Of a DNA stretch of 64,000 nucleotides, positions 21,808 through 29,388 are shown one piece after another. The notes under the pieces are model-generated. The model was given only the letters and a program-made list of their open reading frames with translations, made no database searches and was not told the origin of the DNA. The stretch is from Acetivibrio alkalicellulosi. GTDB taxonomy: Bacteria > Bacillota > Clostridia > Acetivibrionales > Acetivibrionaceae. Location: positions 251,253-315,252 of the forward strand of contig VLTH01000002.1 of the NCBI GenBank assembly GCA_008125075.1, read 5' to 3'. Positions within the stretch are counted from its first letter, which is position 1; each line of letters starts with the position of its first letter. Position numbers and translations under genes: made by a program.

Positions 21808-22660
21808 AAAAGGACTTGGAAAAGGTTTAGGTGCATTAATTACTCAAGCCAATAATGATTATAAGGAAATTGATAATGGTTTTAAGGAAGTTAGTATTAA
21901 TGAAATAGAGCCAAATATAAATCAACCAAGAAAAGCATTTGATGATGAAGCTCTAATACAGTTATCAGAATCAATAAAAGAACATGGAATTGTGCAACCA
22001 ATTATTGTTATGAAGGAAGAAGATATATATAGAATTATCGCTGGAGAAAGAAGATGGAGAGCTGCTAGATTAGCAGGATTAAAAAAAATTCCTGTAATAA
22101 TAAGAGAAATGACAAATAAGCAGGTAATGGAAGTAGCATTAATAGAAAATATTCAAAGAGAAGATTTAAACCCTGTTGAGGAAGCTGAAGCATATGAGAA
22201 ATTACTAAATGAATTTGGAATGACACAAGAAGAGCTTTCAAGTTCAATAGGAAAAGGTAGATCTTCAATTGCAAATTCTATTAGAATATTAACACTAAAT
22301 GATAAAATAAAAGGTTATATAATAAATGGAGATATTTCAAGTGGACATGGAAGGGCTTTATTATCATTGAAAAGCGAAATACAGCAAGAGGAAATTTGCA
22401 ATTTAATTATAGAAAAAAAGATTAATGTACGAGATACAGAAAAGTTAGTAAAAAATTTATTAAATAAAAAAGAAGGTAAGGATGAAAATAAGATACAGCA
22501 AGATTATGAGATTGGAAGAGTAGAGGAAAAAATTCAAAATATATTTGGAACAAAGGTTAAAATTATTAATAAAAATAAAAAGGGTAAGATAATGATAGAA
22601 TATTACTCGAATGATGAGTTGGACAGAATTATAGAATTAATGAACAAAATTAGTATATAA
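21800..22660 (+). CDS. parB: Chromosome partitioning protein ParB / Spo0J
   Basis: CTP-dependent clamp that loads at parS and spreads. The 286 residues start MNKKGLGKGLGALI, the classical Spo0J start, then ISINEIEPNINQPRK-type segment, the CTP motif GERRWRAARLAG, ENIQREDLNPVEEAEAY and the helix-turn-helix TQEELSSSIGKGRSSIANSIR. I use the ATG at 21800, overlapping the parA stop, because GAGGAGG lies upstream; an in-frame TTG at 21773 would add 9 codons. Two parS sites flank the operon. Confidence 0.95.
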   Translation: MNKKGLGKGLGALITQANNDYKEIDNGFKEVSINEIEPNINQPRKAFDDEALIQLSESIKEHGIVQPIIVMKEEDIYRIIAGERRWRAARLAGLKKIPVIIREMTNKQVMEVALIENIQREDLNPVEEAEAYEKLLNEFGMTQEELSSSIGKGRSSIANSIRILTLNDKIKGYIINGDISSGHGRALLSLKSEIQQEEICNLIIEKKINVRDTEKLVKNLLNKKEGKDENKIQQDYEIGRVEEKIQNIFGTKVKIINKNKKGKIMIEYYSNDELDRIIELMNKISI

Positions 22661-23026
22661 TAGGAAACTCTAAAATGCTCTAAAATCGATTTTTAGATTA
22701 TTAGTAGTATAAAAACACGTTAATGTTCTAAAAAAGATTATAGGTCAAAATAAACACACATGAGACAAATGTAAAAGAAAATAGGTATAACTGGCATAGA
22801 AAAAAGTAAAAATTAGGTTTTCATATTTAAATAGTTATCATACTGAAGTTTATTATAGTAATTCCTTAAAAAAAGATTAAATTTAGAGTAAAATGAAAGT
22901 AAGAAATAAGAGTATGTTTTTAATAAAAGTATTTGTTAGAAATTATAAAAATAATGAAAACTTTTTACCTAAAGATAAAATAAAAAAATTTAAAATAAAC
23001 TTTATTTTTATAAGTTAAATTATAAA

Positions 23027-23042
23027 TGTTTCACGTGAAACA
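23027..23042. promoter_or_regulatory. parS site downstream of parB
   Basis: Perfect TGTTTCACGTGAAACA in the 579-bp gap between parB and the DUF4446 gene (22661-23239). Unlike the site at 20091 its flanks are not palindromic. The rest of the gap is AT-rich without an ORF. Confidence 0.93.
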
Positions 23043-23239
23043 CTAATTAATTAGATATATAAGTTGTCTTTATTTAAAAAAAGTATTAAGTATTAGAATT
23101 ATAAAAAAAATATTAATTTTTGAAATTATATAGTTCCTATGTTTATGAAAGGGGAATTTACAACTTAAATTGCAGATATCTATAAAAAATGTGGTTAAAA
23201 AAACTATACATTTAAATTATAAAAAAGAAGGAGATTTAT

Positions 23240-23758
23240 ATGATATCATTTTTGAATAATTTATATCACATAATTGAGAACAATATAAATTTAATAATAC
23301 TAATAAATTCACTACTCATTTTTTTAATAATTATAATATATATAAACTTAAAAGTTAAATTTAATAAAATATCAAAAAAATATAAAGAAATTATGATTTC
23401 TACTAAAGAAAAAAACTTAGAAGAGGTACTCTTTGATATTTATAACATGTCCAAAGAATTATCATTAAAAAATAAAGAAATAGATAATAAGATAAATTAT
23501 ATTGAAAGAAGTATGGATAAGTGTATGCAAAAAATAGGAGTAGTAAGATATAATGCTTTTGAAAACGTAGGAAGTGAACTGAGTTTTGCAGTAGCTCTTC
23601 TTGATAATAATAATAATGGTGTAGTTATAAATGGTTTATACTCAAGGGATAGTTCATCAACATATGCAAAAATGATTCAAGGTGGTAAATCAAAACAGGC
23701 TCTATCTGCAGAAGAAATACAAGCTATTGACTATGCAATAAAATCAAAAAGCATATAG
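23240..23758 (+). CDS. DUF4446 family membrane protein
   Basis: A 172-residue protein with one N-terminal membrane segment (residues 18-38), a coiled-coil stretch, and a C-terminal domain with VRYNAFENVGSELSFAVALLD and NGLYSRDSSSTYAKMI, typical of DUF4446. The family is regularly found just after parB in Clostridia; function unknown. AGAAGGAGATTTAT precedes the ATG. Confidence 0.85.
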   Translation: MISFLNNLYHIIENNINLIILINSLLIFLIIIIYINLKVKFNKISKKYKEIMISTKEKNLEEVLFDIYNMSKELSLKNKEIDNKINYIERSMDKCMQKIGVVRYNAFENVGSELSFAVALLDNNNNGVVINGLYSRDSSSTYAKMIQGGKSKQALSAEEIQAIDYAIKSKSI

Positions 23759-23868
23759 ATATTAAATAATTCTATTACTTTATTTTACTTTTGATTTTTG
23801 TGGAATTAACCTATTTGATATTAAGATTATAGTTAGGAATAAGATATTAATTTTTAGGGAGAAGGAAA

Positions 23869-24612
23869 ATGTATAAACAAAAGGGCAAAAATTCAATATG
23901 GATATATGCAATTATATTGTTTTCATGTACCATTGCTCTACTTTTATTTACAGGATACAGTCAAAGTAAGTTAAATAGTAGCCTTGAAGATTACAGAAAT
24001 AAACTTATTGATAGTGAGGAAGAAAAAAGTATATCTAGACATAGCCTTAGTTCTGCATTAGAAGAAAATCAAATGTTATATGAAAAAATAGAGAATTTTC
24101 TTAAAGAATTAGAAGAGAAGTCAAATCAAATTAAAGAATTAGATAAGAAGATATTAGATGCAAATAATCAAAAAAATGAAAGTATAAATAATTATGAACT
24201 TCTTCTTGAGGTAGAAGAATACTATAATAGAGGAGAAATAATGGAAAGTGCAATAATGCTATTAAAAAAAATAGATATTGATAAATTAAATTTACAGGGT
24301 AAAGATAAGTATAATGATTTATTTAATATAGTAAGTGAAAAAGCCTCGTGGAAATTTTACAAAGAAGGATATAATAATTATATAAATAAAAGATACGAAG
24401 AAGCAAAAAGTAATCTATACTTATCTTTAGAACTTACCAAGGATGCTTATTATTCTGATGATTGTTATTTTTATATAGCTTATTCAGATTATAGATTAGG
24501 TAATCATAATTTAGCAACAGAATCCTTAAATTTATTAATATTAAAATATCCTTTAAGTAATTATTTAGATGAAGCAAAAAACCTACTTAAAATTATAGAA
24601 AATTATGATTAA
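23869..24612 (+). CDS. Membrane-anchored coiled-coil protein with TPR-like repeats
   Basis: 247 residues: a membrane segment (about 11-28), a long charged coiled coil (about 33-110), then helical repeats resembling tetratricopeptide/YbgF-type repeats (KEGYNNYINKRYEEAKSNLYLSLEL; DDCYFYIAYSDYRLGNHNLATESLN; LDEAKNLLKII). The bulk should lie outside the membrane. It may bind protein partners at the cell surface; I know no specific function. GGGAGAAGG precedes the start. Confidence 0.6.
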   Translation: MYKQKGKNSIWIYAIILFSCTIALLLFTGYSQSKLNSSLEDYRNKLIDSEEEKSISRHSLSSALEENQMLYEKIENFLKELEEKSNQIKELDKKILDANNQKNESINNYELLLEVEEYYNRGEIMESAIMLLKKIDIDKLNLQGKDKYNDLFNIVSEKASWKFYKEGYNNYINKRYEEAKSNLYLSLELTKDAYYSDDCYFYIAYSDYRLGNHNLATESLNLLILKYPLSNYLDEAKNLLKIIENYD

Positions 24613-24650
24613 TAGTCAACTTGTTTAGATAAATATAAAAATAGGGAATT

Positions 24651-24728
24651 GAGGTGGAGTCTTTATTCCATCTGAAAATATAAGAGAAAATTCACCTTGT
24701 AGAAAGTGAATTCTTAGAATAAGATAAA
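24651..24728 (+). repeat. R3 repeat upstream of serS
   Basis: GAGGTGGAGTCTTTATTCC, AATATAAGAGAAAATTCACC and TTCTTAGAATAAGATAAAT align with copies at 17551, 43624 (minus) and 53672 (minus). At first sight it resembles a T-box leader before an aminoacyl-tRNA synthetase, but the same sequence recurs at unrelated sites and the T-box sequence AGGGTGGNACCGCG is missing. Confidence 0.6.
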
Positions 24729-24813
24729 TATACATTATATATGGTATTGCATAATTATTATTGTATAGTATAATAATTTTATCTATTTAAATATTATAAA
24801 AAGGAGTTATAAA

Positions 24814-26091
24814 ATGATAGATATAAAATTAATAAGAAGTAATCCAGAAATTTTAAGAGAATCAATAGTAAAAAGAAAAGATAAATTTGATGTAGAAGAA
24901 CTTCTTAAAATTGATGAGAAAAGAAGAATTAATCTTGTTGAGGTTGAAAATCTAAAGTGTAAGCAAAATGAAAAGTCTAAACTTATACCTGTCTATAAAA
25001 AAGAAGGTAAAAATGTTGATTTACTTATGGAGGAAATGAAAAATCTATCTGAACAAGTTAAATCACTTAATAATGAAGTAAAAATTATAGATGATAAATT
25101 AAATAATCTTCTTTTAACTATACCCAATATTCCCAATAGCACAGTTCCGTTGGGGGAAAGTGATGATGATAATGTAGAAGTTAGAAAATGGGGAGATCCA
25201 ACAAGTTTTAATTTTGAACCAAAACCTCACTGGGAGATAGGTGAGCATTTAAATATTATAGATTCAGCTAGAGCTGCTAAAGTAACAGGAGCAAGATTTA
25301 TTTTTTATAAGGGGTTAGGAGCAAGATTAGAAAGAGCCCTTATGAACTTTATGTTGGATTTACATATTGATAAACATGGTTATCAAGAAGTTTTTCCACC
25401 TTTTATGGTGCATAGAAATAGTATGATTGGTACAGGTCAACTACCAAAATTCGAAGAAGATGCTTTTAAAGTAAATGATACTGATTATTTTTTAATTCCA
25501 ACTGCAGAAGTTCCTGTAACAAATATGTACAGAGAAGAAATTTTAGACATAAAAGACCTTCCAATTAAGCATGCAGCCTATTCAGCATGTTTTAGAGCAG
25601 AAGCAGGATCTGCTGGAAGAGATACAAGAGGATTAATAAGACAACATCAGTTTAATAAAGTTGAGTTAGTTAAAATTACAACGCCAGAAGATTCTTACAA
25701 TGAACTTGAATCTTTAACAAATAATGCAGAAGAAGTTTTAAAGCTACTTAATATTCCTTACAGAGTTGTTAAAATATGTGTAGGTGATTTAGGATTTGCA
25801 GCAGCTATGAAATATGATTTGGAAGTATGGATGCCAAGTTATAACAAATATGTAGAAATATCTTCATGTAGTAACTTTGAATCCTTTCAAGCAAGAAGAG
25901 CAGGTATTAAATTTAGAAGATCACCAAATGACAAACCAGAATTTGCACATACATTAAATGGATCAGGAGTTGCCATTGGAAGAACAACTGCCTGTATACT
26001 TGAAAATTTTCAACAGGAAGATGGAACAGTTGTAATACCTGAAGTTTTAAGAAATTATATGAATGGAATTAGCTTAATATCTAAGGAGTAG
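24814..26091 (+). CDS. serS: Seryl-tRNA synthetase
   Basis: Class II synthetase charging tRNA-Ser (and, first step, tRNA-Sec). The 425 residues have the N-terminal antiparallel coiled-coil arm (about 30-105), motif 1 near [16 protein letters not shown], motif 2 [21 protein letters not shown] and motif 3 [28 protein letters not shown] precedes the ATG. Two tRNA-Ser genes follow within 300-500 bp. Confidence 0.97.
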   Translation: MIDIKLIRSNPEILRESIVKRKDKFDVEELLKIDEKRRINLVEVENLKCKQNEKSKLIPVYKKEGKNVDLLMEEMKNLSEQVKSLNNEVKIIDDKLNNLLLTIPNIPNSTVPLGESDDDNVEVRKWGDPTSFNFEPKPHWEIGEHLNIIDSARAAKVTGARFIFYKGLGARLERALMNFMLDLHIDKHGYQEVFPPFMVHRNSMIGTGQLPKFEEDAFKVNDTDYFLIPTAEVPVTNMYREEILDIKDLPIKHAAYSACFRAEAGSAGRDTRGLIRQHQFNKVELVKITTPEDSYNELESLTNNAEEVLKLLNIPYRVVKICVGDLGFAAAMKYDLEVWMPSYNKYVEISSCSNFESFQARRAGIKFRRSPNDKPEFAHTLNGSGVAIGRTTACILENFQQEDGTVVIPEVLRNYMNGISLISKE

Positions 26092-26100
26092 GAAAGAGTT

Positions 26101-26139
26101 TAGGAACGCTGAAAATATTACCTTAACTACTATTCACTA
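26101..26139 (+). repeat. R4 repeat half-copy after serS
   Basis: TAGGAACGCTGAAAATATTACC... matches 46345-46384 and the right end of the inverted repeat at 12794-12894 (minus). Confidence 0.5.
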
Positions 26140-26140
26140 G

Positions 26141-26200
26141 AAGTATTAGAAAAAAGTGAAAGACTTAAAATCCAAGAGGTTCTATGCCCCTAGATTTTTT
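26141..26200 (+). terminator. serS terminator with R2 repeat
   Basis: R2 repeat (AGAAGTATTAG ... GTGAAAGACTTAAAA) followed by a hairpin, AATCCAAGAGG / CCCCTAGATT, and a run of six T (26195-26200). The loop TCTATGCCCC resembles the loop of the gyrA terminator. Confidence 0.65.
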
Positions 26201-26272
26201 GATGATAAAATTACCTGGTGAAAAGTAGAAGGAATATATTATACCTTCCTTAATTACAATAGTATTATTTTA

Positions 26273-26302
26273 TAAGGAACTGTATAAGAGTTCCTTATAA
26301 AA
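26273..26302. terminator. Hairpin upstream of the tRNA genes
   Basis: ATAAGGAACT ... AGTTCCTTAT, a 10-bp perfect stem with a 7-base loop. It could be a second stop signal after serS. Confidence 0.45.
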
Positions 26303-26328
26303 TTCCTCAAAAAGGTATGATAAAACTA

Positions 26329-26358
26329 TTGACAAAAACGTATATTACATGTTATATT
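26329..26358 (+). promoter_or_regulatory. tRNA-Ser promoter
   Basis: -35 TTGACA (26329-26334), 18-bp spacer, -10 TATATT (26353-26358), ending 17 bp before the first tRNA. Confidence 0.65.
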
Positions 26359-26375
26359 ATTTCTTGTGGTTACAT

Positions 26376-26466
26376 GGAGAGATGGTCGAGTTGGTTTAAG
26401 GCACCGGTCTTGAAAACCGGCGTAGGTGTGAGCCTACCGTGAGTTCGAATCTCACTCTCTCCGCCA
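26376..26466 (+). tRNA. tRNA-Ser(UGA)
   Basis: Acceptor GGAGAGA pairs with TCTCTCC, then discriminator G and encoded CCA. Anticodon TGA at 26411-26413 in the loop CTTGAAA; long variable arm (GTAGGTGTGAGCCTAC), as expected for a class II tRNA; T arm GAGTTCGAATCTC. Confidence 0.95.
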
Positions 26467-26518
26467 CAAAATATCAAAGAAAATATCTTTGATTAATAAA
26501 TTAATAGAAACATTATAT

Positions 26519-26610
26519 GGAGAAGTACCCAAGCAGGTCGAAGGGGACGGTTTGCTAAACCGTTAGGTCGGGTAACTGGCGCCAGGGTTCGAATCCCTGC
26601 TTCTCCGCCA
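26519..26610 (+). tRNA. tRNA-Ser(GCU), integration site of the mobile element
   Basis: Acceptor GGAGAAG pairs with CTTCTCC, discriminator G, encoded CCA. Anticodon GCT at 26554-26556; long variable arm; T arm AGGGTTCGAATCCCT. From 26552 to its end the gene is identical to 43443-43501, so the element restores a complete tRNA after integration. Confidence 0.96.
26552..26610 (+). repeat. attL (59-bp direct repeat)
   Basis: Identical to 43443-43501; starts TTGCTAAACCGTTAGG in the anticodon loop and ends with CCGCCA. Confidence 0.95.
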
Positions 26611-26651
26611 AAATAGCATCTTTCAAGACTCGAAGGGTGCTATTTTTATGT
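26611..26651 (+). terminator. Element-encoded terminator for the tRNA transcript
   Basis: AAATAGCA ... TGCTATTTTT stem and T tract directly after attL, inside the element. The original chromosomal terminator now lies beyond attR (43510-43547). Confidence 0.65.
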
Positions 26652-26668
26652 TTTTAAAACAGATATTT

Positions 26669-26688
26669 GGGGACATTTTGGGGACAAA
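26669..26688 (+). promoter_or_regulatory. Probable integrase arm-binding site, left end
   Basis: GGGGACATTTTGGGGACAAA: two direct copies of GGGGACA four bases apart. The same 20 bp occurs in the same orientation near the right end (43308-43327) and I saw it nowhere else in the window. Confidence 0.65.
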
Positions 26689-26730
26689 TTTTATTATAAA
26701 TTAATAAAAGAAACTAAAAGATAACAAAGG

Positions 26731-28131
26731 TTATTTACATTTTGAATCATTTGACTTGCTTCCAATTAATGCTTTTTCTAACATTTCAGAAGCTGCAATA
26801 TCGGCACTTTTAAGAGCATGAACATAAATATCCATTGTGGTACTTGTCCTGGCATGGCCTAAACGTTTACTAATTGCAGAAACCTCAAGGCCTTGGGCTG
26901 CAAGTAAAGTTGCTGATGTATGCCTTAAACCGTGAGGCGTTATTTTAGGCAAATTATGTCTATTAAGAAAATCAGGGAACCAGTTTGTAAGAGTGTAAGT
27001 AAACATTGGTTTTCCATTCCAAGTAACAAATAATCTGTCTGATCCTTGCCATAAATCACCGCATTTAATCTTTTGTTCTAACCACCAGAGACGATATTCT
27101 TTAAGAAGTGAGGTAATGGAAACAGGTATGCTAATCTTTCTTACAGATGTTTTATTCTTTGGATTTTTTTCAAAATTGCCTTTTCCAGATAGATACTGAC
27201 TTGTTTTGATAATTTCAATAGTGTTATTTTCTAAATCAATATTATCCCAACTCAACCCCATTAATTCACCAATACGAAGACCAGAAAAAACGTCAAGTAA
27301 CACCATGGTTTTATATTTAATATCCTCTTTATCTAAGGCCTTAAGCAATTGTTTTGTTTGGTTTTCATCATAGTGTTTAATTATTGATTTATCAGTTTTT
27401 GGAGCTTTAACTCTTGCAGCTGGATTATTAAAAATGAACTGCCAATGAACGGCTGTAGATAAAATTGCACTTATCAATCTATGGTGATGAAGTATTGTTC
27501 TAGAAGATAAACGACCAAAATCCTCAACTTGTGAAAAAAATGTGGATAACTTAATATTTAATGATCTACAGATAGATTCCGCAGTTCTGTTTTTGATATT
27601 TTTGCCGTTAACGGCATTAGATACAGTATCTTCTGATATGCCTGATAATTCAGACAGTTTTTTAATTGTTATATTGTTGTCTTTTAAAAAATCCTTTAAT
27701 ATAGGTAAAGAGGTATATCGTGAATCAAGTCTTATACCAGCTTCTGAAAGATTATTATAGAATTCCAGTAAGTGAGTTGGTTGAATTTTGTTTAGTTTTA
27801 TATGTCCCATAGCTGGATAAATTCTTAACTGTAACATTTCTTTATATCGAAACACAGTTTTAGGCTCAAGTTCTTTCTCTGCGTAATCTGACAACCACTT
27901 TTCGCAGAAATCCTCAAAAGATATTTTCCCAGCATCTAAGTAAGTTCCTTTTTCAACTTCATCTTCAAAAAGTGCGGCCAGTCTTTGGAGCTCCTTCTCT
28001 TTTTGTTTAGATGTTAGTCCTGGATCCAGTGTGACCGATTTACTTTTCTTTAGTCTTTTACCTTTAGAGTCAGAGCCACAATTTACAACTATTCTATAGC
28101 TGTTTTCTCCCCTTTTTTCTATACTTGCCAT
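26731..28131 (-). CDS. int: Tyrosine recombinase (integrase) with an inserted XRE-type helix-turn-helix
   Basis: Site-specific recombinase that should integrate and excise the element at the tRNA site. The 466 residues have an N-terminal arm-binding domain (1-65), a core-binding domain from about 70, and the catalytic domain with R286 (GLRIGEL), H400-GLR-403, H426 (LGHAR) and the nucleophile Y436 (MDIYVHAL). Unusually, residues about 143-200 insert an XRE-like helix-turn-helix (KKLSELSGISEDTVSNAVNG) into the core-binding domain. It may let a regulator domain sense or bind DNA during recombination; that is inference. The gene overlaps no neighbour and is followed by the arm site and attL. Confidence 0.93.
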   Translation of the reverse strand: MASIEKRGENSYRIVVNCGSDSKGKRLKKSKSVTLDPGLTSKQKEKELQRLAALFEDEVEKGTYLDAGKISFEDFCEKWLSDYAEKELEPKTVFRYKEMLQLRIYPAMGHIKLNKIQPTHLLEFYNNLSEAGIRLDSRYTSLPILKDFLKDNNITIKKLSELSGISEDTVSNAVNGKNIKNRTAESICRSLNIKLSTFFSQVEDFGRLSSRTILHHHRLISAILSTAVHWQFIFNNPAARVKAPKTDKSIIKHYDENQTKQLLKALDKEDIKYKTMVLLDVFSGLRIGELMGLSWDNIDLENNTIEIIKTSQYLSGKGNFEKNPKNKTSVRKISIPVSITSLLKEYRLWWLEQKIKCGDLWQGSDRLFVTWNGKPMFTYTLTNWFPDFLNRHNLPKITPHGLRHTSATLLAAQGLEVSAISKRLGHARTSTTMDIYVHALKSADIAASEMLEKALIGSKSNDSKCK

Positions 28132-28138
28132 TGGTTAT

Positions 28139-28690
28139 TCACTCTCCTAAAGTAGATTCTACTTCTTTTAAATACTCTTTTTCATATTCTAGTAACTTGG
28201 TTTTGATATACTCTAAGGTATTATTCTCAATAAAGTTTAAATCATCTATAATCTTATTTTTAACATTAGCAAGGTTTTCTTTTGCTTGGTGGATTGCGTA
28301 TTTTACATCGCCAATAATTCTTAACAATTCTATGGCTTTCAATTTGGTATCATCCTGATCGATCTTCTCACATTCTTCATCTGAAACCTTTAATAATAAG
28401 TCGAGATTTTTAAAAATGTGTTCAATGTTTATAGAGTATTCATGATGGTTAATTATAGACTTAGTTAAAGCAGTTAAACAATCATGCTTCTTTATGTTTG
28501 ACAATCCGAGAATATAATCCGAAGATACGTCCAAGAATTTAGAAAGTTTAAAAATTACCTTTGCATCTGGAACCCGTTCTCCATTCTCGTAATTACTAAT
28601 GGAAATCCGGCTTATTCCTATTGCTTCTGCCAGTTCAGACTGCTTTAAATTTTTTTCTTCGCGTAATTGATATAACCTTTTTGATATCAT
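28139..28690 (-). CDS. XRE-family repressor of the element
   Basis: 183 residues with an N-terminal helix-turn-helix of the Cro/C1 type (LYQLREEKNLKQSELAEAIG ... RISISNYENGERVPDAKVI) and a helical, acidic C-terminal part that may mediate dimerisation or sense a helper phage protein. It is read leftward into int, 7 bp apart, and diverges from the XRE gene at 28845. This is the position of the Stl-type master repressor in satellites. Role inferred from context. Confidence 0.8.
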   Translation of the reverse strand: MISKRLYQLREEKNLKQSELAEAIGISRISISNYENGERVPDAKVIFKLSKFLDVSSDYILGLSNIKKHDCLTALTKSIINHHEYSINIEHIFKNLDLLLKVSDEECEKIDQDDTKLKAIELLRIIGDVKYAIHQAKENLANVKNKIIDDLNFIENNTLEYIKTKLLEYEKEYLKEVESTLGE

Positions 28691-28739
28691 TCAAGTTTAC
28701 CCTTCTTTCTTTTCGTGTTATTGCTTTTCGTTTGTTAAC

Positions 28740-28806
28740 ATTGTAACATTGCGTGAAAATATTTGCAACATTTTTTATTGACAAGATAATAAATGCAACG
28801 TATAAT
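28740..28806. promoter_or_regulatory. Divergent promoters and operators of the satellite switch
   Basis: Rightward: -35 TTGACA (28778-28783), 17-bp spacer, -10 TATAAT (28801-28806), a perfect consensus. Leftward: -35 TTGCAA (28763-28768), 17-bp spacer, -10 TACAAT (28740-28745). TGCAAC occurs three times about 29-30 bases apart (28764, 28794, 28824), and TGTAACATTGC lies at 28743, so repressor operators probably overlap both promoters. Confidence 0.75.
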
Positions 28807-28844
28807 TGTGTTATGATAAATAATGCAACACAGGAGGTGTTTAA

Positions 28845-29087
28845 ATGACCACGATTATCGTAAATGCGAGTAAACTTGCTGAGCTAAGGATAAAAGCTGG
28901 ATTTACACAAAACTTACTAGCAAAGGCGAGTGGAACCAATGTATCCCTTATATCTCGACTTGAAAAAGGTGACCATACACCCAGGCCAGATAGCGCCTTA
29001 AAAATTTGTAACGCTTTAGGAGTCAGGTTTGATGATCTTTTCGAGATTTCAGACGAGTCTAAAGACAGCGTAAGGGAAGGAGGGTAA
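28845..29087 (+). CDS. Small XRE-family regulator
   Basis: 80 residues, almost entirely one Cro/C1 helix-turn-helix (LAELRIKAGFTQNLLAKASG ... SLISRLEKGDHTPRPDSALK). First gene of the rightward operon, with AGGAGGTG before the start. It is in the place of a Cro-like antirepressor or activator. Role inferred. Confidence 0.82.
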   Translation: MTTIIVNASKLAELRIKAGFTQNLLAKASGTNVSLISRLEKGDHTPRPDSALKICNALGVRFDDLFEISDESKDSVREGG

Positions 29088-29089
29088 AT

Positions 29090-29371
29090 ATGGAGAACTT
29101 TGCAAAAGAAATCAAAATATCGGCACCAGTTAGGATGCGAACTCAGGCTCAAGCATTAGCAGAGGTAAAAGCAATAGATCCAAACACAGCGTTAACAGCT
29201 CATGCATTAAGACAACTTGTATTGCAGAGAAAAATTAAAGTCGTTATGGCCGGAAACAAATATCTTATAAATTTTGATAGTTTGCTGGATTATTTAGTTA
29301 ATCCTACTGAGATCGAACCAGATCAAGTAGACGCCGCATTATATGGTAAGTTGCGCAAAATTCATGCTTAA
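29090..29371 (+). CDS. Excisionase-like DNA-binding protein
   Basis: 93 residues with a winged-helix pattern seen in AlpA/Xis-type proteins (LTAHALRQLVLQRKIKVVMAGNKYLINFDSLLDYL). It begins 2 bp after the XRE gene with AAGGAGGGTAAAT upstream, so it is translated together with it. Probably directs excision with Int, or regulates; specific role inferred. Confidence 0.65.
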   Translation: MENFAKEIKISAPVRMRTQAQALAEVKAIDPNTALTAHALRQLVLQRKIKVVMAGNKYLINFDSLLDYLVNPTEIEPDQVDAALYGKLRKIHA

Positions 29372-29388
29372 AAGGGGTGTAGCTAAAC

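Noticed and set aside
24613-24813. T-box riboswitch before serS
   Set aside because: The GGTGGAG motif is part of the R3 repeat found at other sites; no T-box core or terminator pair is present.
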